Below, one piece after another: positions 36,318 to 49,076 of a stretch of DNA of 64,000 nt (position 1 is its first letter; the number at the start of each line of letters is the position of its first letter). This stretch comes from Termitomyces sp. T153 (lineage: Eukaryota > Basidiomycota > Agaricomycetes > Agaricales > Lyophyllaceae): assembly GCA_018296165.2 (NCBI GenBank), contig JACKQL020000039.1, positions 248,001-312,000 of the forward strand, in the 5' to 3' direction. The notes under the pieces are model-generated. The model was not told the origin of the DNA. It made no database searches and saw only the letters and a list, made by a program, of their open reading frames with translations. The position numbers and the translations under genes are program-made.

Positions 36318-39300
36318 ATGTCGGCCTACGATCATTCCAGAGTTCAGCATTTTATAGGCGCGCGCCATGCCAATTTTGTTAGGAGTTGATTAATATTGAC
36401 TTGTTTTCGGATAGGTGGCAATTCTCTCGAAAATGCTCCGGCTGGTAGTGTTACAGATTTTGTGAAGAAGAACGGCGGCCATACCGTAATTACCAAAGTG
36501 AGTACGACACGTCTCGCCGTAGATCGATGTACTGACGAGAGTTCTAGGTTCTTATTGCCAACAATGGTATTTAGAACGAATTTTCCTCATATTTTCTTTG
36601 ACTTGCTGGTTGACCCAGGTATCGCTGCCGTCAAGGAAATCAGATCCATCCGACAATGGAGTTACGAAACGTTTGGTCGCGAGCGCGAGGTCGAGTTCAC
36701 TGTTATGGCAACTCCTGAGGATCTCAAGGTTAACGCGGAATACATTCGCATGGCCGATCGATATATTGAAGTGCCAGGGGGCACAAACAACAACAATTAC
36801 GCCAACGTCGATCTCATCGTAGATGTCGCCGAACGCGCTGGTGTTCATGCTGTATGGGCGGGTTGGGGACACGCGTCCGAAAACCCACGTCTTCCCGAGA
36901 GCTTAGCTGCGAGCAAGAACAAAATCGTATTTATTGGTCCTCCAGGGAATGCCATGAGGAGTTTAGGTGACAAAATCTCGAGTACCATCGTCGCACAGAG
37001 CGCCGATGTCCCTACGATGCCCTGGTCTGGAACAGGTATTTCAGAGACGGTCCTTTCAGAGGCTGGTTACGTTACAGTGCCTGACAAGGTGTATGCTGAA
37101 GCATGCGTGACGAACGTCGAGGAAGGTTTGAAACGTGCCGAGCAGATTGGTTGGCCTGTCATGATCAAAGCAAGTGAGGGAGGTGGTGGAAAGGGTATCA
37201 GGAAGGTTGAATCAGCCGACGCGTTCAAAAACGCATACCATGCAGTCGCTGGAGAAATCCCAGGTATCGTTCATTGATTCTTGAGCTTATTACATATATA
37301 ACTCTCTTGTACTCAGGATCACCTATCTTTATCATGAAGCTCGCTGGTCAAGCACGACACTTGGAAGTTCAGCTTCTCGCTGATCAATATGGCGATGCTA
37401 TCTCACTGTTCGGGCGCGACTGCTCCGTGCAACGTCGGCACCAGAAGATCATTGAAGAGGCACCCGTAACCATCGCAAAGGAGGAAACCTTCGAACAGAT
37501 GGAGAAGGCAGCTGTTCGTCTATCGAAACTTGTGGGCTATGTTAGTGCTGGTACTGTGGAATGTGAGTTATCCGTTCCAGTTGCTTAAGTACGTGTTATG
37601 GACTTTCTACTGACATCGGGGGCTTGAAGATCTCTATAGCCCTGCTGAGGACTACTTCTATTTCCTGGAACTTAACCCCCGTCTTCAAGTCGAACATCCC
37701 ACGACTGAGATGGTCACAGGAGTCAACCTTCCGGCTGCTCAGCTCCAAGTTGCCATGGGCATACCCTTGCACCGAATTCGGGATATCCGTCAGCTGTATG
37801 GTGTAGCACCCAATGGTTCCTCAGAGATTGATTTCGATATGGTCAAGCCCGATGCTAATCAGATCCAGCGTAAGCCGCGTCCCAAGGGTCACGTCGTTGC
37901 CGTTCGTATTACTGCGGAAAACCCAGACGCTGGATTCAAACCATCTTCGGGATCCATCCAGGAACTCAACTTCCGATCTAGCACGAATGTGTGGGGTTAT
38001 TTCTCCGTTGCTACTGCAGGTGGACTCCACGAGTTTGCTGATTCACAATTCGGTCATATCTTCGCCTATGGCGAAGATCGCAGCGAGAGCAGAAAGAATA
38101 TGATCGTTGCACTGAAGGAACTCAGTATTCGAGGCGACTTCAGGACTACTGTAGAATATCTTATCAAGCTTCTTGAGTTGGAAGCATTCAAGGAGAACAA
38201 TTTCACGACGGGCTGGTTGGACTCTCTGATCAGCAATAAACTCACCGCTGAACGCCCAGATGCGACCCTCGCGGTGATCTGTGGTGCTGTCACCAAGGCT
38301 TACCTCGCTTCGGAAGCTTGCTGGACTGAATACAAGCGAGTACTTGACAAGGGCCAAGTTCCTGCTAAGGACATTTTGAAGACAGTCTTTGGCATCGAAT
38401 TCATTTATGAGAACATCCGTTATTCGTTTACCGCCGCTCGTTCGTCATCGACCGTATGGACACTCTACCTCAATGGAGGCCGAACCATGGTTGGTGCACG
38501 GCCTCTTGCTGACGGGGGCCTGCTTGTTCTGTTGGATGGCAAGAGCCACTCCATCTATTGGCGTGAGGAAGTCGGTGCTCTCAGACTAATGGTTGATGCG
38601 AAGACCTGCTTGATTGAGCAGGAGAACGATCCTACTCAACTTCGTAGCCCCAGTCCAGGGAAGCTTATCCGTTTCTTCGTCGATAGTGGTGATCACATAA
38701 ATGCTGGTGAACAATATGCCGAGATTGAGGTTCGTTTGAGCACTCGTGGAGTCTTTTAACTTGCCCTGATCATAAGTTTGATAGGTTATGAAGATGTACA
38801 TGCCCCTAGTTGCGTCGGAGGATGGCGTTGTTCAGCTTATCAAACAGCCAGGGGTGTCTTTGGATCCTGGAGATATTCTTGGTATACTGACGCTGGACGA
38901 CCCTGCTCGCGTCAAGCATGCAAAACCTTTCGAAGGCCAACTTCCAGCCATGGGTGTTCCTGGTGTCGTTGGTAACAAGCCTCATCAGAGGTATGTAAGA
39001 TGCATAGCCATCCTGCACGACATTCTCGATGGTTTCGATAACCAAGCCGTAATGGCCTCAACACTAAAGGATCTCATCGACTTACTTCACAAACCTGAAC
39101 TTCCCTTTTCTGAAGCCAAGGCAATTCTCTCCACCCTTTCTGGTCGCATGCCTGCCAAACTCGAGGAAAGCATCCGACACGCTATCGATGCCGCCAAGGC
39201 GAAAGGCGACAGCGTCGAATTTCCTGCTGTTCGCATCAAGAAAGTGATTGAACACTATATTGAGGACCACGTTCTTCCCCAGGATCGTGCTATGTTCCGA

Positions 39301-42300
39301 GTTTCACTTGGTACTCTTTCTGAAGTTCTAGAGAGGTATCAGAGTGGATTGAAGGGTCATGAAACTGCAGTGATGGCTTCTTTGCTGGAACGTTACGCAT
39401 CCACAGAGAAGCTCTTTGGGGGTAGCATTGAAGCTCGTGTTCTCGCTCTCCGTGAGCAGCATAAGGACGATCTTGACAAAGTGGTTAGCCTCGTCCTGAG
39501 TCATATCAAAGCGCAGAGCAAAGCGAAGTTGGTTTTGGCTGTTCTCGACTACGTCAAGACTAGCAACCTCAATGTTTCAAATACTGAGGGACGGCTCTAT
39601 AAAGCATTGCAAGGTTTGGCTGCTCTTGAGCCAAAGTAAGATTCTTCCTTCTCCTTAGACAACCTTTAATGACGCCATCAATCAACTAGATCATCTACTA
39701 CAGTGGCGCTGAAAGCGCGCGAGGTGCTTATCCTTGGTCAGATGCCTTCCTATGAAGAGCGCTTGGTCCAGATGGAAGCTGTCCTCAAGAACTCGGTCTA
39801 TAACAACTACTATGGTGAGCAAGGTCAAGAGGGTCCTAGGTATGTGTTCGCCATTTGTTCACAGCCATGCCAATAACGGGTCTGTAGAACACCATCTGCG
39901 GAGGTGTTGAAAGAGCTCAGCGACTCCCGTTATACGGTGTATGATGTCCTTCCTGCTTTCTTCAATCACGAGGACCCAATGGTTTCTCTTGGTTCGTTTC
40001 CTGATGTGAATGCATCCCTTGATCCTAACCTTCTTCTCCAGCTGCTTTTGAAGTGTATATCCGTCGTGCATATAAGGCCTATACATTACTCTCTATTGAT
40101 TACGAAGAAGGTGACGCTCTTGATGATGGAGAAGTCCCCAGCATTGTCACTTGGCGCTTCAACCTGGGACAGTCACATTCGCCGCCCTCAACCCCTCGTC
40201 TTGGGTATGTCTATGTCTTTTCATCGGCTTCTTCTAGACATTTTGAATTCGGTTTTAGGGAGAATCGACGCTCGGGTTCCGTGAGCGACTTGACGTATAT
40301 GATCAGTCGTCATCAATCGCAGCCCATCCGAACAGGCGCTATCGCCTCTTTCCCTAACATCGGTGCCCTTTCTCGGGGCTTTGAAAAGGTTGTTTCGATG
40401 CTCCCTGTGTATGACTACCAGGAATTTTGTCAGCGTTATGGTCCGGACAGTCAACCGCCTAATGTCGTAAATGTGGCCCTCCGCATCTTCCGTAATGAAG
40501 ATGATATGCCGGAAAGCTCTTGGACGACCACTATCACCCAGTTTGTCAATTCTCAGAAAGCCATTCTTGCTCGTCGCGGTGTCCGCCGCCTTTCTGTCCT
40601 CATTTGCCGCCGTGGCCAATACCCCGTCTACTATACTCTGCGTGATTTCGACGGCACGTGGGGAGAAGAGCAAGCCATTCGCAACATCGAGCCTGCTCTT
40701 GCCTTCCAACTGGAACTTAGCCGCCTGTCCAACTATAACTTGAAACCCTGTTTTGTTGAAGCAAAGCAAATCCATATCTACCATGCCGTTGCCCGGGAGA
40801 ATCAACTTGATAACAGGTTCTTCATTCGCGCCCTTGTTCGTCCCGGTCGCCTTAGAGGAACCATGAGCACGGCAGAATACCTTATCTCTGAAACTGACCG
40901 TCTTGTTACGTCTGTCTTGGATGCACTTGAAGTTGTCAGTGCGCAATATCGTGGTGCCGACTGCAACCACATTTTCATGAACTTCATCTATAATCTCGCC
41001 GTTACATATGAAGACGTTCTTGCAGCCATATCTGGATTCATCGAGCGTCATGGCAAGCGACTTTGGCGCCTTCACGTCACGGGTTCGGAAATCAGAATCA
41101 CTCTTGAAGATAATGAGGGGAATGTGACTCCGATCCGTTGCATTATCGAAAATGTCTCTGGTTTCATTGTCAACTACCACGGATACCAAGAAATCACTAC
41201 TGACAAAGGAACTACCATCTTAAAATCAATTGGCGATAAAGGGCCCCTTCATCTTCAACCCGTACATCAAGCCTACCCCACCAAAGAATCTTTACAGCCG
41301 AAGCGTTATCAAGCCCATCTCATCGGTACCACCTACGTATATGATTTCCCCGATCTATTCTCGAAAGCTCTGCATAACGTATGGGTTAAATCTCGGACCA
41401 CTGACCCATCACTGGATATGCCTAAGGTATTTTTGGATTCTAGGGAGCTTGTGCTGGACGAGCATGACCAACTGACGGAAGTTGACCGCGCCCCTGGCAA
41501 CAACACCTTTGGCATGGTGGCCTGGGTGTTTAACCTTCGCACTCCTGAGTTTCCGACGGGTCGCAAGGTTGTCGTGATAGCGAATGACATCACTTACAAA
41601 ATTGGGTCTTTCGGTCCCATTGAGGACCAGTACTTTTACCTTGTGACCCAATATGCTCGAGAACACGGCCTTCCTCGTATCTATTTGTCTGCCAACTCCG
41701 GTGCTCGGATTGGTATCGCTGAAGAGATCTGGCCTCTGTTCTCCGCCGCATGGAATGACGACACTCATCCTGAAAAGGGGATCAGCTACCTTTATCTTAC
41801 CCCCGAGAATTATCTCACACTTCAAGAAAAGGGGGGAGACGCAGTACGCACTGTTGAGATTGAGGAAGGTGGCGAACGCCGTTACAAGATTACTGATCTC
41901 ATCGGTCTGCAAGATGGCCTCGGCGTAGAATCCCTCAGAGGATCTGGTCTCATTGCTGGTGAAACCTCGCGAGCCTATGATGACATTTTCACTGTCACCC
42001 TCGTTACTGCACGCTCCGTTGGTATCGGAGCTTACCTTGTTCGTCTCGGCGAACGCGCGGTACAGGTTGAAGGTCAACCTATCATTCTCACTGGTGCAGG
42101 CGCCCTCAATAAAGTCCTTGGCCGTGAGGTTTACACTTCTAACTTGCAACTCGGTGGTACACAAATTATGCACAAGAATGGCGTGTCACACCTCACGGCG
42201 AGCAGTGATCTACAAGGCGCGACCCAAATCCTTGAATGGTTATCCTATATCCCTGAGTTCAAGGGTGGTCCCTTGCCTGTGCGGGAGATCGCAGATAGCT

Positions 42301-43650
42301 GGGATCGTGACATCGATTATACACCTCCAAAAGGTGTCTACGATCCACGGTGGTTCATCGAAGGCAAGGTCGATGACCAATCATCGGAGTGGTTATCGGG
42401 ATTCTTCGACAAAGGATCATTCCAGGAGACATTGAGCGGATGGGCACAAACTGTCGTCGTTGGACGCGCTCGTCTTGGAGGCATCCCGATGGGTGTTATC
42501 GCTGTTGAAACACGTACCGTTGAACGTATTGTACCGGCTGACCCTGCTAATCCTGCTTCCTTTGAGCAGCGCATCATGGAAGCTGGTCAGGTCTGGTACC
42601 CTAACTCTGCCTACAAGACTGCTCAAGCTATCTTCGATTTCAATCGCGAGGGGCTTCCTTTGATCATCTTCGCTAATTGGCGTGGATTTTCAGGTGGTCA
42701 ACAGGACATGTATGATGAAGTGCTCAAACAAGGGTCGAAGATTGTCGACGGCCTTTCAAGCTACAAGCAACCCGTCTTCGTTTATATTGTTCCCAATGGC
42801 GAGCTTCGTGGAGGTGCCTGGGTTGTTCTTGATCCGTCGATCAACTCAGAACAGATGGAGATGTATGCTGACGTCGATGCTCGTGCTGGTGTTCTCGAAC
42901 CTGAGGGTATTGTCGAGATCAAGATGCGTCGTGAAAAAATCCTGGCCCTTATGGAGCGTCTTGACTCGTCGTACGCTTCTCTCAAGCGCGACACGAAGGA
43001 TCCGTCCAAGACGCCGGAAGAGAAAGCAACGGCAGCTGCCGAATTGGCTAAACGAGAGACACTTTTGCAACCGACGTATAAACAAATTGCGCTTCTATAT
43101 GCCGATCTCCACGAGTGAGTTGATTTTTCGTTCTTCGCCATTTTATCTCAATGGTGACACCGTATTTTTAGTCGGACAGGTCGCATGGAAGCAAAAGGTT
43201 GCGCCAAACCCACAGTTTGGAAGAACGCTCGAAGACACTTCTACTGGGCTGTACGGGCTCGCATCGCCAAGTCTGCCGCTCTCGCGGATATTGCAGAAGC
43301 TTCGCCGAACTCAACCGTGGAATATCGCACACGATTATTGGACTCTTTGGTGCAAATCGACTCAAAAACTGACTACCGTAAGGTTGCAGAGGCGCTTGAG
43401 AAGCTTGACCTCTCGCAGACTATTATACAACTCAAAGCCGATCATCTTATGCGCCGTCTGATTGAATTAACTAAAGAAGACCGGAAAGCAACAATGGATG
43501 GTTTGGTTCGCTTGGTTGACCATCTCACTTCGGAAGAGAAGGCAAACCTAATTACTGCTCTTCAATCCAGAGCGTCGCCTGGTAGGTATCTACTTTCCTT
43601 TCCTACCTGCATCCGGTTAATCTTTTTTAGGCCCCCCGTCTTATGCATAG
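36318..43650 (+). CDS. ACC1: Acetyl-CoA carboxylase, multidomain cytosolic (2228 aa, 13 exons)
   Basis: Exons 36318-36357, 36415-36497, 36548-36566, 36619-37263, 37317-37562, 37630-38729, 38785-39635, 39690-39839, 39888-39991, 40042-40204, 40259-43114, 43172-43581 and 43631-43650 sum to 6687 nt, in phase. The enzyme carboxylates acetyl-CoA to malonyl-CoA, the committed step of fatty-acid synthesis. Order: biotin carboxylase (ATP-grasp loop [12 protein letters not shown], catalytic [16 protein letters not shown]), biotin carrier with EVMKM (biotinyl Lys about residue 714, codon 38791-38793, six bases after an exon start), the long central domain, then carboxyltransferase ([52 protein letters not shown]). 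Intron 1 appears to use a GC donor; exon 3 is 19 nt; intron 10 is 54 nt without an in-frame stop. Confidence 0.96.
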
Positions 43651-43849
43651 AAAAGAGCATTCTACTCTGTTCCGTACTGATCAGTCTCATTCTCTCCATT
43701 AGCTTTCGTTTGCAGCATACATCACATTTGTTCTTATACTTGTTACCATAATGGTCTTCGTAGACTAGACGCACATAACACTCATGAGCACCAGCATACC
43801 ACATGTCCTTACATAGACTTCAAATGACACGATGTCATCTCCTCAAACA

Positions 43850-46750
43850 TTTTGAGCACTGCGAATTTGTGTATTAGTCAACTGATCATTAAGGGTTGGT
43901 ATAACATTGTTTGTTCAGGTCGTTTGCTGACATCTTCAGTTGGTTGAGGTAAATGTCATTGTGAATATTGCCTTTGACTGATGCCTCCTCAATAGTCAAG
44001 ACATGCAATGGATGAAATGTTGTCTTATAGCTGAGAGGAAGGCAACGTCGAGGCAAATTTTGGAGTGCAGGGAGTTCTTTGTAGCTCGAAAATGCACCTA
44101 CAAGCTGTAGAAGTGGTTGACAGATATTGATAGCCATTTGCGCTGAGTACGATTGAGCAGCATTGCGTGAGGGGCAAAGATCAGTCATCATTAGCGGTTT
44201 TGCTTCTCTGAGTCATTTTATCATTGGCGCAAGTTCCATGTGGGAGAGGCATTGAACAGCTCATAGATGACACCAAATGTACCAGATTGTACTTTGCTCA
44301 TTGAATTTGATGTTTGTTCAACAAAAATTGAAGTGGAGAGTTTCACATTGTCATATGCAAGTCCGTGAGGTCCAGAGGCAACATGCCAAACTGTGTCAAG
44401 GGAGCATTGGGAGAGTGCTTCAATAACCTTTTGAACTGAAGCATAGGAGACAGACAAGCCAGTCTGATTCAAAACACTAAGGAGAACTTGCAAAACACCA
44501 GTAGAAACAGCCATAAGACCAATAACAAGTTGGATTTTTGCAGATGATCATGATTGCAAGAAATGAGCCATAGAGCTTAGAATGTCCCATTCCTGTGTAT
44601 GAATGTAGTCTTCATTCAATCCTATCAATTGCTGAACATACTGAACAGTGATTTTGAGAACATGGTGTCTTCACCTTTTCACTGGACTCTTTAGTTTCCG
44701 TTGCAACATTGATTATCTGAGTCCAGGCAGGTGTAGCAGAGGCAACAGGTTCCATAACTGCTTGGACATCGAAGGATTCAATAAACTCTGGAGAGGACTT
44801 GATTTGTTGTCATTTGAAGATGCAGCTTTGTGTTTTCCATCTCCATGGAGACAACATTAGATACATGATCAATGGTGAGGGGCTCAAACCAACCTTCCAT
44901 TGCCTTGGCACCTTTTGGATGGCCCCATATTTGCTCAAGAAGTTCAGTGAGCCATGGAGTATTAGATGGAGAGTAGGAAGCATTTCAATAAGGAGTATAT
45001 CTGTCTGATTTTCATCAATGAGCATGAGAAGGAACTTGGTTGGAGACCATGTGTATGGATCAAAGAGCAGAAAGGGCTGTTTGAATGCCTGTGGTCCTGG
45101 AAATGGTTGGCTTCTGTGAACAAGGAATGAAATTTTCTTTATCATCATGAAGTGTTGGCAATGAAGTGATGATATCAGGAGTTGATGCAGCCTGAGGGAA
45201 AAGTGGTGAGAGAAGATAATCAGGAGTGTTAACATCTACAAGCTTCCCAAATGAAGAGTCCAGTTCCTGTTGTGGGAGTTGGCCTTCATCAATCCTTGGG
45301 TGTGCAAGATCAAGTAGACTGAGAGCAGCATCCAGAGGTTGAATGTCCATGTCAGATGTGACTGCAGCTTCAAGTGTCAGGTTCTGCTGACCATGGGGGC
45401 TCAGCTGCACTGGGCAAGTCCTTACTAGGCAGATGCAATGTCCTGCACTGATAACCTGGCATTTGGGGAAAGTCAGGACTTCAGATACTTGTGAGGATAA
45501 GTGGGGGGAAGCAGTCTGAACAAGTCTGGGGTGGTCTGGGGAAGTCTAAGACAAGGTACAGGGAAGGTTTGGACTTGAAGGGGTGTCAGGTACAAGTCTG
45601 GAAGCAAGTATTGGAAGTGCAGGGCAAACAGAGGCTACACAAGTGATGGGAGTGGGGCCAGAGTTTGATGGGGGATCAATTGATGTTAATGGGTCTTGGC
45701 GCCAAGCAAATAGCAAGGTCTGGAGTTGGTTTATAAATGTTCAAGGTTTGTAATCATAAGTGTGGGGTTTGTAATGGTGTTAAAGTTTAAAGGACTTGAG
45801 CACAATAAAGGAAACAGAGTTGAACAAGATGAGATGGAGTCAAAGCAAGATTGAGACAAGAACAAAAATAGATTCAATTGGAGATATGAAATGATAACAA
45901 GATGATAACAGAGATGGAGACAAGACAAGACTGGGAGACAGAGAGAAGGGAAAACATAATAAGAGGCATCAAACACAGAGAGGCAAACAATCAGAACATA
46001 GGTAATGTTAAGCAATATCAAGACTAGAGTATGGGATGCTACTCTATGACTTATATACTGACTACTGGGACAGCTCTAGGGATAGCAGGTCTGGCAGTGG
46101 GGCTCATTGGGGTCATGTGGAGTTGATGGGTGTCAGTTGTGATCAGGGGATGGGCCACAGTGATATACTGATGGGATCAGTTGAGAACATGGGCTGTCCT
46201 GGGGTTGCCATGATGCTCTGGAGCTGGTTGAGTAAACCAGGGTGTTGAACTGGTGACATATGCCAGCATCAGGAACAATGGGGGAGGGTCCCAGGGGCTC
46301 AGGAGAGGCAGGGGAAGCATCAAAGGCTGCAGAGAAAGTGTTGGAGTTAGCCAGGGGGCCATTGGGGTTTGCCAAGGAAGCATCAGAGTTACCTAGAGTG
46401 GGTGCAGAGGGTAAACAAAGGTTGAGGGAGTTTGAGGGGGCATTGGGGGGAACTCTGGGAAAGCAAGGTGGCTGGGAACAATGTTTGGGGGTCCAGGGAG
46501 TGGGTCATGACATCAAGTGGCATACTAGGAGCAAAGGGCATGTCTGAGGGCACTGGAAGACAAGTTCCTGAGTTTATGATATCTGATTTGACAGGGTTTG
46601 AGGCATCATGAGACCAGTTTGTACAATTGATACAGAGGGAGCTTGAAAGACTTCATCATGATCTATAAGTGTGTCCAGAGGCTTGGAGTTAGTCCTAAAA
46701 TTAATAGTATTGCTATTCCATGACCTTTGAATTTGGATCTTGTGTCCTCA
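43850..46750 (-). pseudogene. Degraded DUF6589-family gene, split by a solo LTR
   Basis: On the minus strand several frames together spell a DUF6589-type protein, a family of unknown function greatly expanded in Agaricomycetes. Recognisable blocks, from upstream to downstream: EGWFEPLTIDHVSNVV and MENTKLHLQM (about 44,930-44,810), TGLSVSYASVQKVIEAL, VASGPHGLAYDNVKLSTSIF and SKVQSGTFGVIYELFNA (44,514-44,221), FHPLHVLTIEEASVKGNIH (44,060-43,960), and after a frameshift NDQLTNTQIRSAQ near 43,870. Stops and frame changes break it throughout. The upstream part continues across 45,375-46,512, where an LTR has been inserted, into 46,513-46,750 (PLDTLIDHDEVFQAPSVS). CpG is nearly absent. It is not expressed as a full protein. 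Upper and lower limits are approximate. Confidence 0.72.
45375..46512 (-). mobile_element. Solo LTR A (Ty3/gypsy family), 1138 bp
   Basis: Complete LTR in minus orientation, starting TGTCAGG and ending ATGACA on the plus strand, flanked by a perfect 5-bp target duplication TCAAG (45,370-45,374 and 46,513-46,517). On the minus strand it holds a TATATAAG box (complement of 46,050-46,057) and, 32 bp later, AGTCTTGATATT. No primer-binding site adjoins it, so it is solo, the product of LTR-LTR recombination. Very few CpG dinucleotides. Confidence 0.9.
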
Positions 46751-47029
46751 TCATGGTGTGGGCTGGGTGAAGTGTACATTTGGCTGATCTACATATTGTT
46801 GAATAGTGGGCTCAGTTGTTGAGTTTGGGTAGTCAATAGCACAATCCAGCTGGAATGAGCCTATATAGAATGAGCTGAGTGTGTTTTCCATCAATGTAGA
46901 GGCATATGTATGGGGAGAAAAGGTGTATTGTAGAAAAGTCATTGATGTGACAATACATGACATGATCATTCCTAATTTGGATGACTTACCCAATTTGGGT
47001 GTTCAGAACAATCTGATGATAGATTTTTA
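46751..47029. other. Unassigned AT-rich decayed sequence
   Basis: An 80-codon minus frame (46,751-46,993) with no family resemblance I can name lies between the DUF6589 remnant and the retroelement pol remnant. It may be further degraded coding sequence of either neighbour. Confidence 0.3.
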
Positions 47030-48970
47030 AAAAATTTTGATCAACCATTGTCTCTGCCAAATTCAAACTCAGTTACACCAATCCCTCTACCCAAGACATA
47101 TCCATGGAGGGAGTAGTTACCAATCTAGGGAACAGCTTGATGACATTTGAGACTAGGTACAGCTGCTGCAGGTCTATCTCTCCACTATGAAGGGGCCAAG
47201 GTGATGATGCAACAGCTTCTGAGATGGTCTTGTTGTCTTTATGTTAGAGCTATCTAGATAAATGCAGTCTCCAGGCTTGTATGAGGAGGCTGGGGTCTGT
47301 CATTGGCTGTAGTACTGTGCTATGTGTCCTTCAACTTCACCAATGCCACCTTTGCCTCCTCCTGCACCTTCTTCATCTTGTCTATAAACTCATTCACCAA
47401 GTCATTCTTTGGCAGTTGTGCTCAAGATTCAAAGCCCATGCAAAGGTGTTGTCCAGTGTCCAGGAAGAATGGAATTTTGTGTAGAAGAGTAAATGTGGTC
47501 ATTGTACTGGAATTTGGCATGTGGCAGGAGTTCATTCCAATTGTCCTGCCTCTCATTACAAAAAAGATGAAGGTACTGCTCCAGTTTCTGGTTAACACAC
47601 TCAGTTTGTCTGTTCAACTGAGGATGATAGGCTGTGGTTGTATGGAGCTTTACTCCTAGCAGGTGGTACAGTCTCCAAGTGAACTCTACCACAAATTAAG
47701 GACCTCAGTCAGAGACATATCTATCAGACAGACCATGGAACTTGCAAATGGTCTTCTGGTACAGGCTGGCCACTCCCAGAGCAGAGCAGGTAGTGTGTGT
47801 AAGAATGAAGTGGGCTGGTCCACTTACTGTAGAGGTCCACCACTATCATGGTTCCATCATACCTATGAGCATCTAAGAGTTTGACAATAAAATCCACAGA
47901 TGCAACACTCTAATGGGCAGCCAAGATAGGAAAGGGGTGGAGCAGACCCATGGGCAGCCAAATATGAGGCTTGGTGCAGAGGCAGAGGTCACATATGCTA
48001 GTGTAGGTGCCTACTGGGACATTTGTGGCCACCAATAGTTCTAGGACACCAGCTACAATGTCTTCTACCTACTAGAATGCCTAGCCACATGAGAGTCATG
48101 ATGCTGCTTTACAATGCATTGACAGAATTCTGAAATATCAGGCACATAGATGCATCTTTGGAAGGTCAGAAGCCCATCCTGGAGGCCCCAATCATTTGCA
48201 TGTATACTTCAACTCTACTGGCTCTTCAGGCTTGAAGGGCCCTGAGTATGGGAACATTGAACAAAGTCATGTGACATTGTTTACATTTGTTGAAAATGTT
48301 GAAAATCAAGTTCAACCATCTTTCTTTCACTCTATCACCACATGAAGCCCACATCTTCTGCTCTGTGTTCTATAGTCATTTCTCTTCTCAAGGAGAGATA
48401 CAGTCTGTGTCAAATTTAGTCTAAAATGGGTCTGGGAAAGTCTACTATTGGAAGAATCAAGGAAGGAGGCAGGTTTGGACAAGGAAAACAGCAGAGGTAA
48501 CTGTCCCTTTAAGTTCTCCTCTCATGATGAGCAGTCAATTATTCAGCAAATTTGCACTTGCTTCAGTGCAGCTGGCACTAACCTTAGGGCTGACTTGGGC
48601 AGGCATCTCCCTAGTAGTGGAGGGCATGCCCTCCTCAGTCCCACCTCTGACTATTACCCATTAGGTTTTCTCAGAGGTTGGTTCAGTCATTGTTGATGAC
48701 TGCTGTCCACTGCTCAAGACAACATGATTGTCTCTGTCCAAGTTGTGTGGGTTCAGCATGTGATCTGATGCCAACATGGCCAATGTGGATTCTTGGATCA
48801 AAGTTTTGAAGAAACTGATGTCAAAGCTGATTAGCTTCAAATGACAAACTCAGGTTTCTTGGGGTTCCATACAAGTACCACATTAGGCACTTCAAAAAAA
48901 TATAACTTGGTGATGGATTGCTTATCTTAAGTTCACATAAGACAGAAGTATCCCAAGTCATAGGATTACT
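47030..48970 (-). pseudogene. Decayed Ty3/gypsy pol fragment (RNase H end and integrase)
   Basis: Minus-strand fragments in several frames follow the normal pol order. The RNase H C-terminal/linker region near 48,780-48,700 reads like ASDHMLNPHNLDRDNHVVL. The integrase zinc-binding and linker part lies near 48,140-47,940. The catalytic-core start is near 47,880-47,800 (DGTMIVVDLYSK), and the core end is at 47,692-47,429 (TTAYHPQLNRQTECVNQKLEQ, QDNWNELLPHAKFQYN). A degraded integrase tail runs down to about 47,050. Multiple stops and frameshifts make it non-functional. Reverse transcriptase and gag parts were not recognised. CpG is depleted as in LTRs A and B. Limits are approximate. Confidence 0.75.
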
Positions 48971-49076
48971 GCATGTAATGTAGAAACAAAAAGATTATTC
49001 TTATGCAATGTGTAAAGTATTGATATAAACTGAATACATGTATATTAAATAAAGTATTGTTCAGACAAGTTCATAG

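Noticed and set aside
40221..41189. A 322-codon open frame antisense to the ACC1 carboxyltransferase exon
   Set aside because: It mirrors a highly conserved, codon-biased sense exon and has no family resemblance or splice context; it is a shadow frame.
46751..46993. 80-codon minus frame between two decayed elements
   Set aside because: No similarity could be named and its surroundings are decayed repeats; listed only as unassigned sequence.
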